A stretch of 41,389 nucleotides of DNA from Oligoflexia bacterium (lineage in GTDB: Bacteria; Bdellovibrionota; Bdellovibrionia; JABDDW01): NCBI GenBank assembly GCA_020847095.1, contig JADLCR010000042.1, forward strand, positions 1-41,389. Reading direction: 5' to 3'. The first letter of the stretch is position 1. Every line of letters starts with the position of its first letter. Positions 1-8,435 of the stretch are shown one piece after another. Both the position numbers and the translations under genes were made by a program. The notes below the pieces were generated by a model that made no database searches, was not told the origin of the DNA, and was given only the letters and a program-made list of their open reading frames with translations.

Positions 1-1221
1 AGAGAGAACCGCGCCAAAGACGTCGAAGAAAGACTAAAAGCACAAGAGGCACGCATTCAAGAAACCCTCGTTGACGTGAGAAGAAAACTTGAACACACGT
101 CAAGCATGACACAAGAAGAGGCTAAAAAGACTCTTGTTGAAACGATGGAAGGCGAAGCCAAACTGGATGCTGCAAAGCGAATCCAAGTCATCGAAAACGA
201 AGCCCGAGAGGAAGCTGAAAAACGGTCGAAACGAATTATCGCCATGGCCATTGCCCGCTATGCTGGTGAGTACAGCTCTGAGAGAACTGTTTCCGTTGTG
301 GCTCTTCCAAATGAAGAAATGAAGGGGCGCATTATCGGTCGAGAAGGCCGAAACATTCGTGCTCTTGAAGCGGCTACCGGAATGGACCTTATCATTGATG
401 ACACGCCAGAAGCCGTCATCATTTCGGGGTTTGACCCAGTGAGACGCGAAATTGCCCGGCAAACGCTTGAAACGCTGATGACCGATGGTCGCATTCATCC
501 GGCCCGAATTGAAGAAGTCGTCGATAAAGCAAAAACCACTCTTCTAAAATCAATCAAAGAAGATGGTGATAAAGCGATGTTTGATCTTGGTGTTCATGGA
601 GTGCACCCGGAGATTGTTAAGTTAATTGGATCACTCAAGTATCGCACCAGTTACACACAGAATAACTACTCTCACTCAATTGAGGTTGGGTTTTTGTGTG
701 GCATGATGGCTTCCGAACTTGGATTGAACACCAAATCCGCTAGACGTGCTGGAGTCTTGCACGATATCGGAAAAGCGCTTGATCACACCATTGAGGGCGG
801 GCACGCAGTTATCGGAGCCGATTTCGCCAAAAAATACGGCGAACCTCAAGATATTGTGCACGCGATTCGCGCGCACCACGACGACGAACGACCAAATTCA
901 ATTTTGGCAGAGTTAGTCAAAGCCTCTGACGCTCTTTCTGGCGCTCGGCCAGGGGCCCGTCGTGAAATGATGGAGAGTTATGTGAGCCGTCTCGAGGAGC
1001 TTGAGACCATTGGAAACAGCTTTGATGGAGTCATTCGAACCTTTGCCATTCAGGCCGGAAGAGAAATCCGTGTCTTGGTTGAATCGGAAAAGGTCACTGA
1101 TGAACAAAGTATTATGTTAAGTCGCGATATCGCTCGCAAAATCGAGAAAGAGCTTACTTACCCGGGACAAATCAAGGTCACGGTTATTCGCGAAACTCGA
1201 GCTGTGGAGCACGCGAGATAA
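1..1221 (+). CDS. rny: Ribonuclease Y, 5'-truncated by window edge
   Basis: Endoribonuclease of the RNase Y family, a membrane-anchored enzyme that starts mRNA decay. The reading frame is open to base 1, so the gene begins outside the window; 406 residues are visible against about 520 in the family, and the missing part should hold the N-terminal membrane helix. Visible in order: a charged coiled coil (to about base 260), a KH RNA-binding domain with [12 protein letters not shown] near base 325, and an HD phosphohydrolase domain with [10 protein letters not shown] near base 755 and a further AHHDD near base 875. The stop overlaps the tyrS start by one base (TAATG), which points to translational coupling and one operon. 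The assignment is firm; only the true start is unseen. Confidence 0.95.
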   Translation, partial: RENRAKDVEERLKAQEARIQETLVDVRRKLEHTSSMTQEEAKKTLVETMEGEAKLDAAKRIQVIENEAREEAEKRSKRIIAMAIARYAGEYSSERTVSVVALPNEEMKGRIIGREGRNIRALEAATGMDLIIDDTPEAVIISGFDPVRREIARQTLETLMTDGRIHPARIEEVVDKAKTTLLKSIKEDGDKAMFDLGVHGVHPEIVKLIGSLKYRTSYTQNNYSHSIEVGFLCGMMASELGLNTKSARRAGVLHDIGKALDHTIEGGHAVIGADFAKKYGEPQDIVHAIRAHHDDERPNSILAELVKASDALSGARPGARREMMESYVSRLEELETIGNSFDGVIRTFAIQAGREIRVLVESEKVTDEQSIMLSRDIARKIEKELTYPGQIKVTVIRETRAVEHAR

Positions 1222-2444
1222 TGGGTTTCTTGCCAGCTCAAGAGCAGCTTAAGCGATTGAAGCAAGGGATTGTTGACCTTGTTTCGGAAAAAGAACTTTT
1301 AGCGAAGCTCGAAAAGTCGGTAAAAACGGGTAAGCCCTTAAGAGTGAAGGCGGGCTTTGATCCTTCAGCTCCGGATTTGCATTTGGGTCATGCGGTTTTG
1401 ATCAATAAGATGCGCCAGTTTCAGCTATTGGGCCACGACGTGATTTTCTTGATCGGTGACATCACCGGAATGGTGGGAGATCCATCGGGAAAAAATGAAA
1501 CCCGCAAAGCTCTCACGCGGGAAGAGGTTCAAGAAAACGGACGCACCTATGCCAAACAGATTTTCAAGCTGTTAGATCCTCACAAAACAATCATCGAATA
1601 CAACTCGCGATGGTTTGAAAAATTTGACGTTTTTGAAATCTTTAAATTATGCGGGCAATACACTGTGGCGCGCATGCTCGAGCGGGATGATTTTAGCAAG
1701 CGTTTTAAGTCGAGTAATCCCATCAGTATTCACGAATTTCTGTATCCTCTGTTGCAAGGTTACGACAGCGTTGCCCTTCATGCGGATGTTGAGTTGGGAG
1801 GAAACGATCAGAGATTTAATCTCTTGGTGGGTCGCGACATGCAAAAGTCTTACGGACAAGAGCCTCAAGTCGTTTTGACTGTGCCTCTTCTTGAAGGGCT
1901 TGATGGCGTTAACAAAATGTCCAAGAGCCACCATAATTATATAGGTGTCGATGAAAATTCACGGGATATGTTTGGCAAAACCATGCGGCTTAGTGATGAG
2001 CTTATGATGAAGTATTATGAGCTTTTGACAGATATCACTCCTGATGAATTGGCCAAACTGAAGTCCGATATGTCTTCTGGAAAGACTAATCCTCGAGATG
2101 TAAAAGTACGATTGGCCAAAGAGTTCGTAACTCGATACCACAGCGCCGAAGCGGCTGAAAAAGAAGCTCAGAGCTTTTTCGAAGTCTTTAGCAACAAAGG
2201 AATGCCCTCCGATATTCAAGAGTGGCGGACAAGCCCAATGAATGAAATTTGGATTTGCAAACTGCTTGTCGAAGTGGGTGCAGCTCAAAGTACAAGTGAG
2301 GCGAAACGCCTTGTTGAGGGTGGCGGAGTTACCCGTGACGGTGAAAAAATCGTAGATTCTAAGCTGAAGTTTGATTTGAAGCCGGGAGATCAGTTTATAT
2401 TAAAAGCCGGCAAGAAGAAGTTTGTTAAAGTGGTTGTACATTGA
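1221..2444 (+). CDS. tyrS: Tyrosyl-tRNA synthetase
   Basis: Class I aminoacyl-tRNA synthetase that charges tRNA-Tyr in the cytoplasm. Its 407 residues fit the roughly 400-residue TyrZ-like branch. The HIGH-type motif is HLGH at about residues 52-55, the KMSKS loop is intact at about 232-236, and the last 60 residues look like an S4 RNA-binding domain ([19 protein letters not shown]). The ATG overlaps the rny stop by one base, so it is probably read from the rny transcript. The nuclease gene begins 7 bases after the stop. No sign of decay. Confidence 0.96.
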   Translation: MGFLPAQEQLKRLKQGIVDLVSEKELLAKLEKSVKTGKPLRVKAGFDPSAPDLHLGHAVLINKMRQFQLLGHDVIFLIGDITGMVGDPSGKNETRKALTREEVQENGRTYAKQIFKLLDPHKTIIEYNSRWFEKFDVFEIFKLCGQYTVARMLERDDFSKRFKSSNPISIHEFLYPLLQGYDSVALHADVELGGNDQRFNLLVGRDMQKSYGQEPQVVLTVPLLEGLDGVNKMSKSHHNYIGVDENSRDMFGKTMRLSDELMMKYYELLTDITPDELAKLKSDMSSGKTNPRDVKVRLAKEFVTRYHSAEAAEKEAQSFFEVFSNKGMPSDIQEWRTSPMNEIWICKLLVEVGAAQSTSEAKRLVEGGGVTRDGEKIVDSKLKFDLKPGDQFILKAGKKKFVKVVVH

Positions 2445-2451
2445 GGGATTT

Positions 2452-3390
2452 ATGATTCGTCCGCTATCGCGAGTTGTTCTGGTCATTGTTCTTATTTTCA
2501 TTTCTTTCGATGTTTGGGCTTGGGGAAGAAAAGGCCATCAAATCGTAGCTGAGTCTGCTGCGAGTATTTTGAAAATGAATGGAAAGGCCCCGTATTTGAA
2601 GGAACGAAGTTTTGATCTAGGGGTTTATGCCAATGTGCCAGATATCGTTTGGAAGAATATTGACGAGGTCCGGGGACCAGAAGGGCCCCTTCATTATTTT
2701 GATTGGAATAAAACTCTCGAATCGGTTTTTGGCCGAATTCAAGACGTGCCGGCCAGCCATGATGACTTTAAGAATCGACTGGGATCCATGTATGACCCCA
2801 AAAATGGTTTAGCTCTCTGGCGAATCAGTGAGTTGGTTGAGCGGTGCAGCGGAATTGCGAAGGCATTAACAGCTGAAAAGCGAGGTCTGTTGATATCATG
2901 CATTGGGATTTTAAGTCACTACACTGGTGATCTTGCTCAACCGCTGCATGCTACGGATAACCACGATGGTCAACTTAGTCAGCCTCCGCAAAAGGGAATT
3001 CATTCATTTTTCGAAGACACCATTGTTGACGAATTGGCTACTGAACTTCATCTCGAGGTTGAGAAGTTTTCATTGAAAGAATATGCAGAAATTGAATCGA
3101 TGAGGCTTGGAACGGATAATCTGATGCGTTGGCTGGTTGAATCAAGTTATAGAGATGTAAAACCCATCTTGGCTATCGATTCTAAAGTGGGAAGAGCTGA
3201 CATTGCATATGCTTCCCGAGCTTACAAGAAACTTGTTCGCAAGCGTCTGGCTATTGGAGCTGCGGTCACGGCCTTGGTTTGGCAAGAGATTTTGGCTCCG
3301 GTTAAGTCCATGGATCTCAATCGCTATTTCTTTTACGATGGGCGACCTGAATATATTTGGTCTGAACTAACTCGTCCTACGGGGAGGTAA
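2452..3390 (+). CDS. Exported S1/P1-type nuclease
   Basis: Zinc-dependent single-strand nuclease of the S1/P1 family, predicted to be periplasmic or secreted. The ATG at 2452 is chosen because GAGGG lies just upstream and a signal peptide follows at once (hydrophobic residues 8-20, then VWA). Cleavage after Ala23 leaves Trp24 as the mature N-terminus, followed by GRKGH; the family needs an N-terminal Trp and a nearby His as zinc ligands, so the processing site and active site agree. Other ligand motifs are HYTGDLAQPLH and HSFFED. The length, 313 residues, is normal. It lies 7 bases after tyrS. In a predatory or scavenging cell it could digest nucleic acids, but that role is inference. Confidence 0.9.
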   Translation: MIRPLSRVVLVIVLIFISFDVWAWGRKGHQIVAESAASILKMNGKAPYLKERSFDLGVYANVPDIVWKNIDEVRGPEGPLHYFDWNKTLESVFGRIQDVPASHDDFKNRLGSMYDPKNGLALWRISELVERCSGIAKALTAEKRGLLISCIGILSHYTGDLAQPLHATDNHDGQLSQPPQKGIHSFFEDTIVDELATELHLEVEKFSLKEYAEIESMRLGTDNLMRWLVESSYRDVKPILAIDSKVGRADIAYASRAYKKLVRKRLAIGAAVTALVWQEILAPVKSMDLNRYFFYDGRPEYIWSELTRPTGR

Positions 3391-3393
3391 CCT

Positions 3394-3735
3394 GTGAAAG
3401 TAAAATTCTTACCAATGAACGAAGAACATGAAGTTAATCCGGGTGAATCGGTTCTGGATTTGTCAAAGCGCGTAGGTCTTCACATTAAATCGGTTTGTGG
3501 GGGTGTGCCCAGTTGCGCTGAGTGTCGTGTAAAGCTTGTGGCCGGAGAACACAATGTGATGCCGCCGACTTTTAAAGAAAAATCACTTATAGGTTCGGCC
3601 TATTTTGTAAATCAGTCGCGCCTAGCTTGCCAATTGCGATGCCTGGGAGATATTACGGTCGATTTGACTGAGCAAATCGAAAAGCAAAAGACGGAGCCGC
3701 CGTCGAAGCGCAATATTCGACCAGCAGACCGTTGA
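3394..3735 (+). CDS. 2Fe-2S ferredoxin, adrenodoxin-type spacing
   Basis: Small electron-transfer protein of the plant/adrenodoxin ferredoxin fold. Cysteines 35, 41, 44 and 79 give C-x5-C-x2-C followed by the distant fourth ligand in RLACQL, which is the adrenodoxin-like spacing. The start is GTG, with GGGGAGG six bases upstream overlapping the end of the nuclease gene. At 113 residues it is a single domain with a short basic tail. The partner reductase is not in the window, so its electron donor and acceptor are unknown. It is probably co-transcribed with the genes on either side. Confidence 0.88.
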   Translation: MKVKFLPMNEEHEVNPGESVLDLSKRVGLHIKSVCGGVPSCAECRVKLVAGEHNVMPPTFKEKSLIGSAYFVNQSRLACQLRCLGDITVDLTEQIEKQKTEPPSKRNIRPADR

Positions 3736-3767
3736 CCTGGAGGTCTTCCTTCGTTAGCCTTTAATTA

Positions 3768-4253
3768 ATGATTAAAGTTGGCGACAAAGCACCGGATTTT
3801 GAATTGCCTGACTCGACTGGCAACAAGGTGAAGCTATCAAGCGTCATCAAAACAAGATCGCCACTCGCACTCATTTTCTACAAATTCAATTGCCCCACAT
3901 GTCAGTTTACGTTTCAGTATTTACCTCGAATAGCCAAAGACCTGGGGCCTGATCACTTTTTACCAATTGCTCAAGACGAACCTCTACAGGCTGAGGAATT
4001 TAAAAAGAAATACAGTTTTTCTCATCAGGTTTTGTGTGATCAAACTCCTTACCCGGTGTCAGTCGCCTACGGGATCTTGTTTGTGCCCACTTTTTTCGTG
4101 ATAGAAAGTGATTTGACTGTTTCGGCGGTCATTGAGGGCTTTGATAAAAAAGCCATCGAAAGCTTTTCAGTTCGCATAGCAAATCTCAAAGGCAAGAACG
4201 GCTACCTCGCTTTTCAGCCCAACGAGCAAGTGCCTCTCTTGAAACCTGGTTGA
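3768..4253 (+). CDS. Thioredoxin-fold protein, AhpC/TSA (peroxiredoxin-like) family
   Basis: A 161-residue thioredoxin-fold protein. It begins with the peroxiredoxin/TlpA-like KVGDKAPDFELPDSTG and has a CPTC motif (Cys42, Cys45) after the first strand, plus the cis-proline element FVPTFFVIE near residue 105. No signal peptide is visible, so it is likely cytoplasmic. Thiol-peroxide reductase or disulfide oxidoreductase activity is expected from the family; the sequence does not decide between them. There is no good ribosome-binding site right before the ATG (the nearest GGAGG is about 25 bases upstream), so the start is less certain than the family. Confidence 0.8.
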   Translation: MIKVGDKAPDFELPDSTGNKVKLSSVIKTRSPLALIFYKFNCPTCQFTFQYLPRIAKDLGPDHFLPIAQDEPLQAEEFKKKYSFSHQVLCDQTPYPVSVAYGILFVPTFFVIESDLTVSAVIEGFDKKAIESFSVRIANLKGKNGYLAFQPNEQVPLLKPG

Positions 4254-4287
4254 GGGGCTCGCAAAGTATGAGGCACGGGCTGCTTCA

Positions 4288-5142
4288 ATGATGACTAAAG
4301 ATTCAATAACCATTGCCGGTGAGGAGATCAAATATCGTCAGTACGGCGATGGAATTCCGATGTACCTGGTGCACGGTTTTGCAGGCGTTCACCAAGATTG
4401 GGATCATGTCATCCCTCATTTAGCCAAATACTATCGCGTGATTGTTCCTGATTTTATTCGAGTGATGGTGAGATACGGAATGGGGCGGAAACCATTGTCG
4501 TTCACAAAGCACGTGGATTTGTTTCATGAGTTTGTTAAAGGCACCACTCCAAATTTTCCTAAACGATTTGTTGTAGGATGTAGCTACGGAGGAGCGCTCA
4601 CCTGGGGAAGCCAAATCAAACACCCCGAAGATTTTACGGCGTCTATTCTCATTGGGGCTATGCCCCCTAACCCGAAAGAACACATGGATTCGGGACTGCT
4701 CAAAACTCTACTCGGACTTTCTACTCGCCCCATGCTCTTGGAAATGTATCTGCGTTCGCCCATGGCTTTGTTGGCATTGCCGTTGGTAGAGAATACCTTT
4801 CATGCACCTTGGGCAAGACCAGCTAAGAATCGTCGGTTAGGGTTTCTCACGCGTCGTAAGCTTGCGCTCTTTTCAGAAGTCATTAAAAGTTTTGGTTGGC
4901 TGATTAAGCAAGAGGACTGGGGAGCGTGGGAGGCAAGCCTTCACAGGATAGAAAATCCAAACCTCATTTTGTACGGGGCGGATGATCGTGTTTTTATTGA
5001 AGGGACCAACGTTAAACTTTCGAAATTGATTTCGGGAAGTACTCTGAAACTTGTGACTGGGGCTTCGCATTTGCCTGCAAAAGAAAAACCCGAAGAAGTT
5101 GTGGAGCTTATCCAGCAATACTTGAGGCCGTTTGAATACTAG
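4288..5142 (+). CDS. Alpha/beta-hydrolase fold protein
   Basis: 284-residue alpha/beta hydrolase of unknown substrate. Seen: the oxyanion-hole motif VHGFAG (residues 28-33), the nucleophile elbow GCSYGG with Ser99, an acidic residue in YGADDRVF near 232, and the catalytic His in GASHLP near 261. There is no signal peptide. Its stop lies 3 bases from the stop of the convergent fabH gene. Esterase, lipase-like or C-C hydrolase activity all fit; nothing here narrows the choice. Two ATG codons stand in tandem at the start with no clear ribosome-binding site. Confidence 0.85.
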   Translation: MMTKDSITIAGEEIKYRQYGDGIPMYLVHGFAGVHQDWDHVIPHLAKYYRVIVPDFIRVMVRYGMGRKPLSFTKHVDLFHEFVKGTTPNFPKRFVVGCSYGGALTWGSQIKHPEDFTASILIGAMPPNPKEHMDSGLLKTLLGLSTRPMLLEMYLRSPMALLALPLVENTFHAPWARPAKNRRLGFLTRRKLALFSEVIKSFGWLIKQEDWGAWEASLHRIENPNLILYGADDRVFIEGTNVKLSKLISGSTLKLVTGASHLPAKEKPEEVVELIQQYLRPFEY

Positions 5143-5145
5143 AGG

Positions 5146-6156
5146 TTACGACCACCTCATCAGATTTGCACCCCAAGTAAATCCAGAGCCAAAGCCGACC
5201 ATTGCGACGAGTTGTCCCTTTTTTAGAAGTCCTTGCCTTTTAGCCTCAGTAATCCCAATCGGAATCGTAGCAGCGGTTGTATTGCCGTACTTTTGAATGG
5301 TGTTGAGCGTTTTATCTTGGGGAATTTCTAATTGTTGAAGCACCATTTGGTTGATTCGCATATTGGCTTGATGGGCAATGACGAAATCAATGTCTTGGGG
5401 CTTTACACCGGCATCTTTACAAGCTTCATGGATGACTTCGCACATTCGGGTGACCGCATTCTTAAAAACAAACTTTCCATCCATCTGAGCAAAAAACGTG
5501 CGATCTATTTTCATATCGCCCTTTGTAAGTCTCGGAAAGTCACTGCTCGAAGGGCGGAGAATGCAAAGTCTTTCAGCATGTTCTCCTTCACTATGTAGAT
5601 TATGCGCCAGAAAGCCAGCATTAACGTCAGATGTGGGTTCAACAACAACTGCACCGGCACCGTCACCAAAGAGCACAGAAACGTCACGGCCCTCAGTACT
5701 GATATCAAGGCCGTTGCTGTGAATTTCACTTCCTACGACCAAAACGCATTTGTACATTCCAGTGCGAATCCAAGCATCTGCAATAGACAGTGAATACAGA
5801 AAACCAGAACATTGATTTCGAACATCTAATGCGGGAACCATTTTCTGAGGGCACAAGTTTTTTTGAAGCAAAACCCCAGAGCCCGGAAAGTTCATGTCAG
5901 GGCTCAAAGTGGCGAAAATAATAGCGTCGATGTCGTCAGGTTTTTTACCGGCGTCGTTGAGTGCGGCTTTTGAGGCTTCAAGTCCCATTCCAGAGGTGGT
6001 CATTCCAGGCTCAGCCCATCGTCGCTCTTGAATACCTGAGCGCTGCTGAATCCACTCGTCAGAGGTCTCCATCAGTTTTTCAAGATCCGTATTCTTGACC
6101 ACCTTTGGTGGGACGAACATCCCGGCGCCTGAAATTCTCGATTTGAGCATGTTCAT
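5146..6156 (-). CDS. fabH: Beta-ketoacyl-ACP synthase III
   Basis: Starts fatty-acid synthesis by condensing acyl-CoA with malonyl-ACP. The 336 residues fit the family, and the Cys-His-Asn triad is in place: Cys116 in NQCSGF, His262 in AHQANMR and Asn292 in YGNTTAAT. The start ATG has GGAGG close upstream. It lies about 100 bases after the cysteine desulfurase gene on the same strand, with a plausible promoter in the gap, so it may be transcribed alone or with that operon. FabH-like paralogues in secondary lipid pathways look similar, so a housekeeping role is likely but not proven. Confidence 0.9.
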   Translation of the reverse strand: MNMLKSRISGAGMFVPPKVVKNTDLEKLMETSDEWIQQRSGIQERRWAEPGMTTSGMGLEASKAALNDAGKKPDDIDAIIFATLSPDMNFPGSGVLLQKNLCPQKMVPALDVRNQCSGFLYSLSIADAWIRTGMYKCVLVVGSEIHSNGLDISTEGRDVSVLFGDGAGAVVVEPTSDVNAGFLAHNLHSEGEHAERLCILRPSSSDFPRLTKGDMKIDRTFFAQMDGKFVFKNAVTRMCEVIHEACKDAGVKPQDIDFVIAHQANMRINQMVLQQLEIPQDKTLNTIQKYGNTTAATIPIGITEAKRQGLLKKGQLVAMVGFGSGFTWGANLMRWS

Positions 6157-6185
6157 TTAACCTCCACTTTAGTCCCTGGTTGTCA

Positions 6186-6214
6186 ATTTAACTAATTGGA
6201 ATAGGCGTTGGCAA
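6186..6214 (-). promoter_or_regulatory. Candidate sigma-70 promoter for fabH
   Basis: Read on the minus strand: -35 TTGCCA, a 17-base spacer, then -10 TTAAAT, ending 30 bases before the fabH ATG. The match is reasonable but unsupported by anything except position and spacing. Confidence 0.45.
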
Positions 6215-6258
6215 AGATTTTTAGTTTGAAGACGAGATTGCGCTCCGGCTTGACTGTG

Positions 6259-7428
6259 TTAATCCGCAAATCCTGACCGTTGGCCCTGTCTAAGGGCTTC
6301 AACGATTTGAGCTAGGCAGCTTACTGCATTTAAAACGTCATTGCTGGTAGTAAGACTTCCGACGCTAATACGTAGGGTGCCTTCATCGGCCTCATCTTTG
6401 ATTCCAAGTGCACTTAAAACATGGCTGTGACTTTGCCCAGAGCTTAAACACGCTGACCCCGCACTAACGGACAATGACTTTGAAACTTCTCGTTGAAGGT
6501 CTTCTCCACGAACTCCTTCAAATGTGAGACTTAGGTTCTGAGGGAGTCTTTGCGTGGGATGACCGTTGAGGCGAACTCCTTTGAGTCGTTGGGTGAGAGT
6601 GGTGTAAAGGAGATGGCTCAGTTCGCGGTACCGTTTTGAGTTTTCGGATCTCATTTGAAGGCAGATTTCAGCGGCCTTGCCTAATCCCACAATGCCAGCA
6701 ACGTTTGAAGTGCCAGGGCGGAGTCCATTTTCTTGCTTCCCGCCAAAACATACCGGGTCGAAATGGGCGTAGGTGGCCCCGCGCTTTACATAAAGCACGC
6801 CAATTCCTTTTGGACCGTAGAGTTTGTGACCTGAAAGGCTCAACGTATCGACATTAAGTTTTTGTGTATCAAGATCTTCAGTAAGCCCACCCTGAACGGC
6901 GTCGCAATGAAACGCCACTTGATGGTCTTTTAAAACTTTGGCGAGTTCGGGGATGTTATGAATGGTGCCAATTTCGTTGTTAGCAAACATAATCGAGGCC
7001 AAAATGGTGTCGGGTCTTAATGCCTTTCTGAGTAGATCTGTTGAAATCAACCCTTGGGAGTCGACTCCCAGAACCGTACACTCAAATCCCTCGTCTTTAA
7101 GATGTTCCATCACAGACAAAACAGATTTGTGTTCCGTCGCCACAGTGATGACGTGGCGACCTCTCTTCATTTGAGTGCGTGCAATCCCATGAATAGCGAT
7201 GTTGTTACTTTCAGTTGCTCCAGAAGTGAAAAAGATTTCTCGCGGAGAACAGTTCAGTAAGGCCGCCACTTGCTTGCGAGCTTTTTCTACTGCCACTTTG
7301 GCCTCCCAGCCATGAGCATGATGAGACGAGGGATTCCCGAAACATTCAGAAAAATACGGCATCATCGCCTTTAAGACGTCGGAGGCTACGGGTGTTGTGG
7401 CGTGATAATCAAGATATATGGGTTTCAT
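6259..7428 (-). CDS. Cysteine desulfurase, IscS/NifS type
   Basis: PLP enzyme that takes sulfur from cysteine for Fe-S cluster and thiolation pathways. In its 389 residues: the PLP lysine Lys202 in SGHKLYGPKG, the N-terminal YLDYHATTP, and the mobile catalytic Cys327 in GSACLSSGQSHSH. It overlaps the upstream Rrf2 regulator by 20 bases, so the two are co-translated. No scaffold (IscU), HscA/B or ferredoxin gene follows, so this is a minimal regulator-desulfurase pair; the ferredoxin at 3394 is nearby but on the other strand. A NifS, IscS or tRNA-thiolation role cannot be separated from sequence alone. Confidence 0.93.
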   Translation of the reverse strand: MKPIYLDYHATTPVASDVLKAMMPYFSECFGNPSSHHAHGWEAKVAVEKARKQVAALLNCSPREIFFTSGATESNNIAIHGIARTQMKRGRHVITVATEHKSVLSVMEHLKDEGFECTVLGVDSQGLISTDLLRKALRPDTILASIMFANNEIGTIHNIPELAKVLKDHQVAFHCDAVQGGLTEDLDTQKLNVDTLSLSGHKLYGPKGIGVLYVKRGATYAHFDPVCFGGKQENGLRPGTSNVAGIVGLGKAAEICLQMRSENSKRYRELSHLLYTTLTQRLKGVRLNGHPTQRLPQNLSLTFEGVRGEDLQREVSKSLSVSAGSACLSSGQSHSHVLSALGIKDEADEGTLRISVGSLTTSNDVLNAVSCLAQIVEALRQGQRSGFAD

Positions 7429-7843
7429 TAGTTGAAACAGCTGGCGCTGCCGGTAAAAGCATTTCGCTTACGGGCACTGAATCAAGAAGGGCTCGCATTT
7501 TATCATTAAGACCCTGGAGTCCCACACGAATGCGGCAATTATCTTTTAAATTGCAGTCTTGACCGGCTTCGCAGTCGGATAAAGAAAGTGGGCCTTCGAT
7601 GGCTTCTATAACGCGAGCACAGCTGATTTGATTCAATGGAGAAGTAAGTCGATAGCCGCCATTTATCCCCATTTGACTCGTGATTAAGCCACTATCGCGA
7701 AGTTTCTGTAGGGTCTTAGCGGTGATTTCATAAGGGAGGTGAAGGTTTTCGGCAATTTCGCGGGCACTGGTAGGATCGGATTTGTTTGCCATGTAGCTAA
7801 GAGCCAGCACGCCGTATTCGCAAACCTTATTTAATCGCAACAT
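7409..7843 (-). CDS. Rrf2-family regulator, IscR-like
   Basis: DNA-binding repressor/activator expected to sense Fe-S status and control the desulfurase that follows. The ATG at 7843 is chosen because MLRLNKVCEYGVLAL is the usual family N-terminus; the frame is open further upstream but reads nothing family-like. It holds a winged helix (TSAREIAENLHLPYEITAKT) and a cluster-binding loop with Cys91, Cys97 and Cys103 in DCEAGQDCNLKDNC. This C-x5-C-x5-C spacing equals that of E. coli IscR (92, 98, 104), so cluster binding is likely. The 3' end overlaps the desulfurase gene by 20 bases. Autoregulation is expected from the family; no operator was identified with confidence. Confidence 0.88.
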   Translation of the reverse strand: MLRLNKVCEYGVLALSYMANKSDPTSAREIAENLHLPYEITAKTLQKLRDSGLITSQMGINGGYRLTSPLNQISCARVIEAIEGPLSLSDCEAGQDCNLKDNCRIRVGLQGLNDKMRALLDSVPVSEMLLPAAPAVSTNETHIS

Positions 7844-8142
7844 GCGGGCACTATGGCCCTGTGGCCGCACAAAGTCAAGGGCTGGTCTGAACCGTAGTTT
7901 GGGTGAAAAATTCTTTGTTCATGGTCCCCGATGACTTTGAAAATCGAGGAATAAATTTCGGGGGCTTCGGCAAAGTATTTCCCAAAAAGGGTTTCCGGAG
8001 TGGTCGAATTAAATAATCTAAAATTGACCGACAATCATTGGAAAGCCTTCTTATTTTTGATAGATATTTTCTCCCTTCAAACACAGACGAAAGTCAGGTT
8101 GTTGGGCCCTGAAATAAGATGCGTGGAGTTAAGTTCGTAGAA
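7844..8142. other. Gap between divergent iscR-like gene and nrdJ control region
   Basis: About 300 bases with no convincing gene. It should contain the promoter of the minus-strand Rrf2/desulfurase operon, but no clear -35/-10 pair could be picked. Open frames of 67-69 codons here (7831-8084, minus) lack ribosome-binding sites and protein-like composition and are not called. Confidence 0.5.
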
Positions 8143-8190
8143 TTACTACATCTAGTGTTTACCGTGAAAATGACCCACTAGATCTAGTGA
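8143..8190 (+). promoter_or_regulatory. Tandem NrdR-box-like operators upstream of nrdJ
   Basis: Two 16-base boxes, 8143-8158 (TTACTACATCTAGTGT) and 8175-8190 (CCACTAGATCTAGTGA), lie with centres 32 bases apart, about three helical turns. Both match the core CwAnATnTwG of the published NrdR box consensus (acaCwAtATaTwGtgt). NrdR is known to bind such pairs upstream of ribonucleotide reductase genes. The only RNR gene here starts 245 bases downstream in the right orientation. The nrdR gene itself is not in the window. No clean promoter hexamers could be picked around the boxes. Confidence 0.75.
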
Positions 8191-8235
8191 ATTTCTCCTT
8201 GACCGATAGAGAACGTCCATGATCTCGTAATGACC

Positions 8236-8420
8236 ATGTAAGACGTTCACGGCGTCTTCGGGAACTCAGGATGAGGAAGCCCAACGGGGGATGTGCCAAA
8301 ACAGTTAAGTGTTTGAGATCAGGAAAAGACCTCGGCTTATCTGTGTGGCAAGAAATCTTAAAAAAACTTAAACGCTTTCAACACACTTGCCCGCCAGGCT
8401 TGGAGCCTAGCGTTGTCTCA
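8236..8420 (+). ncRNA. Candidate structured 5' leader of nrdJ (possible riboswitch)
   Basis: About 200 non-coding bases precede the nrdJ ribosome-binding site. Pairings seen by eye: hairpin AAGACG/CGTCTT (8240-8245 with 8253-8258); AACGCT (8371-8376) with AGCGTT (8409-8414), stacked on hairpin AGGCT/AGCCT (8396-8400 with 8404-8408); and GGCAAG (8347-8352) with CTTGCC (8386-8391). The last helix crosses the AACGCT/AGCGTT helix, so the two together would form an H-type pseudoknot ending about 10 bases before the GGGGGAGG. I see no B12 box of the classic cobalamin riboswitch. A metagenome-derived RNA motif named after nrdJ has been described, but I cannot tell whether this matches it. Confidence 0.4.
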
Positions 8421-8435
8421 AAAGGGGGAGGCTAA

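Noticed and set aside
100-498. 132-codon minus-strand frame
   Set aside because: Antisense shadow of rny.
8221-8435. Classic cobalamin riboswitch upstream of nrdJ
   Set aside because: I looked for the B12-box core GCCACTG and its partner and did not find them; the leader is reported only as an unassigned structured candidate.
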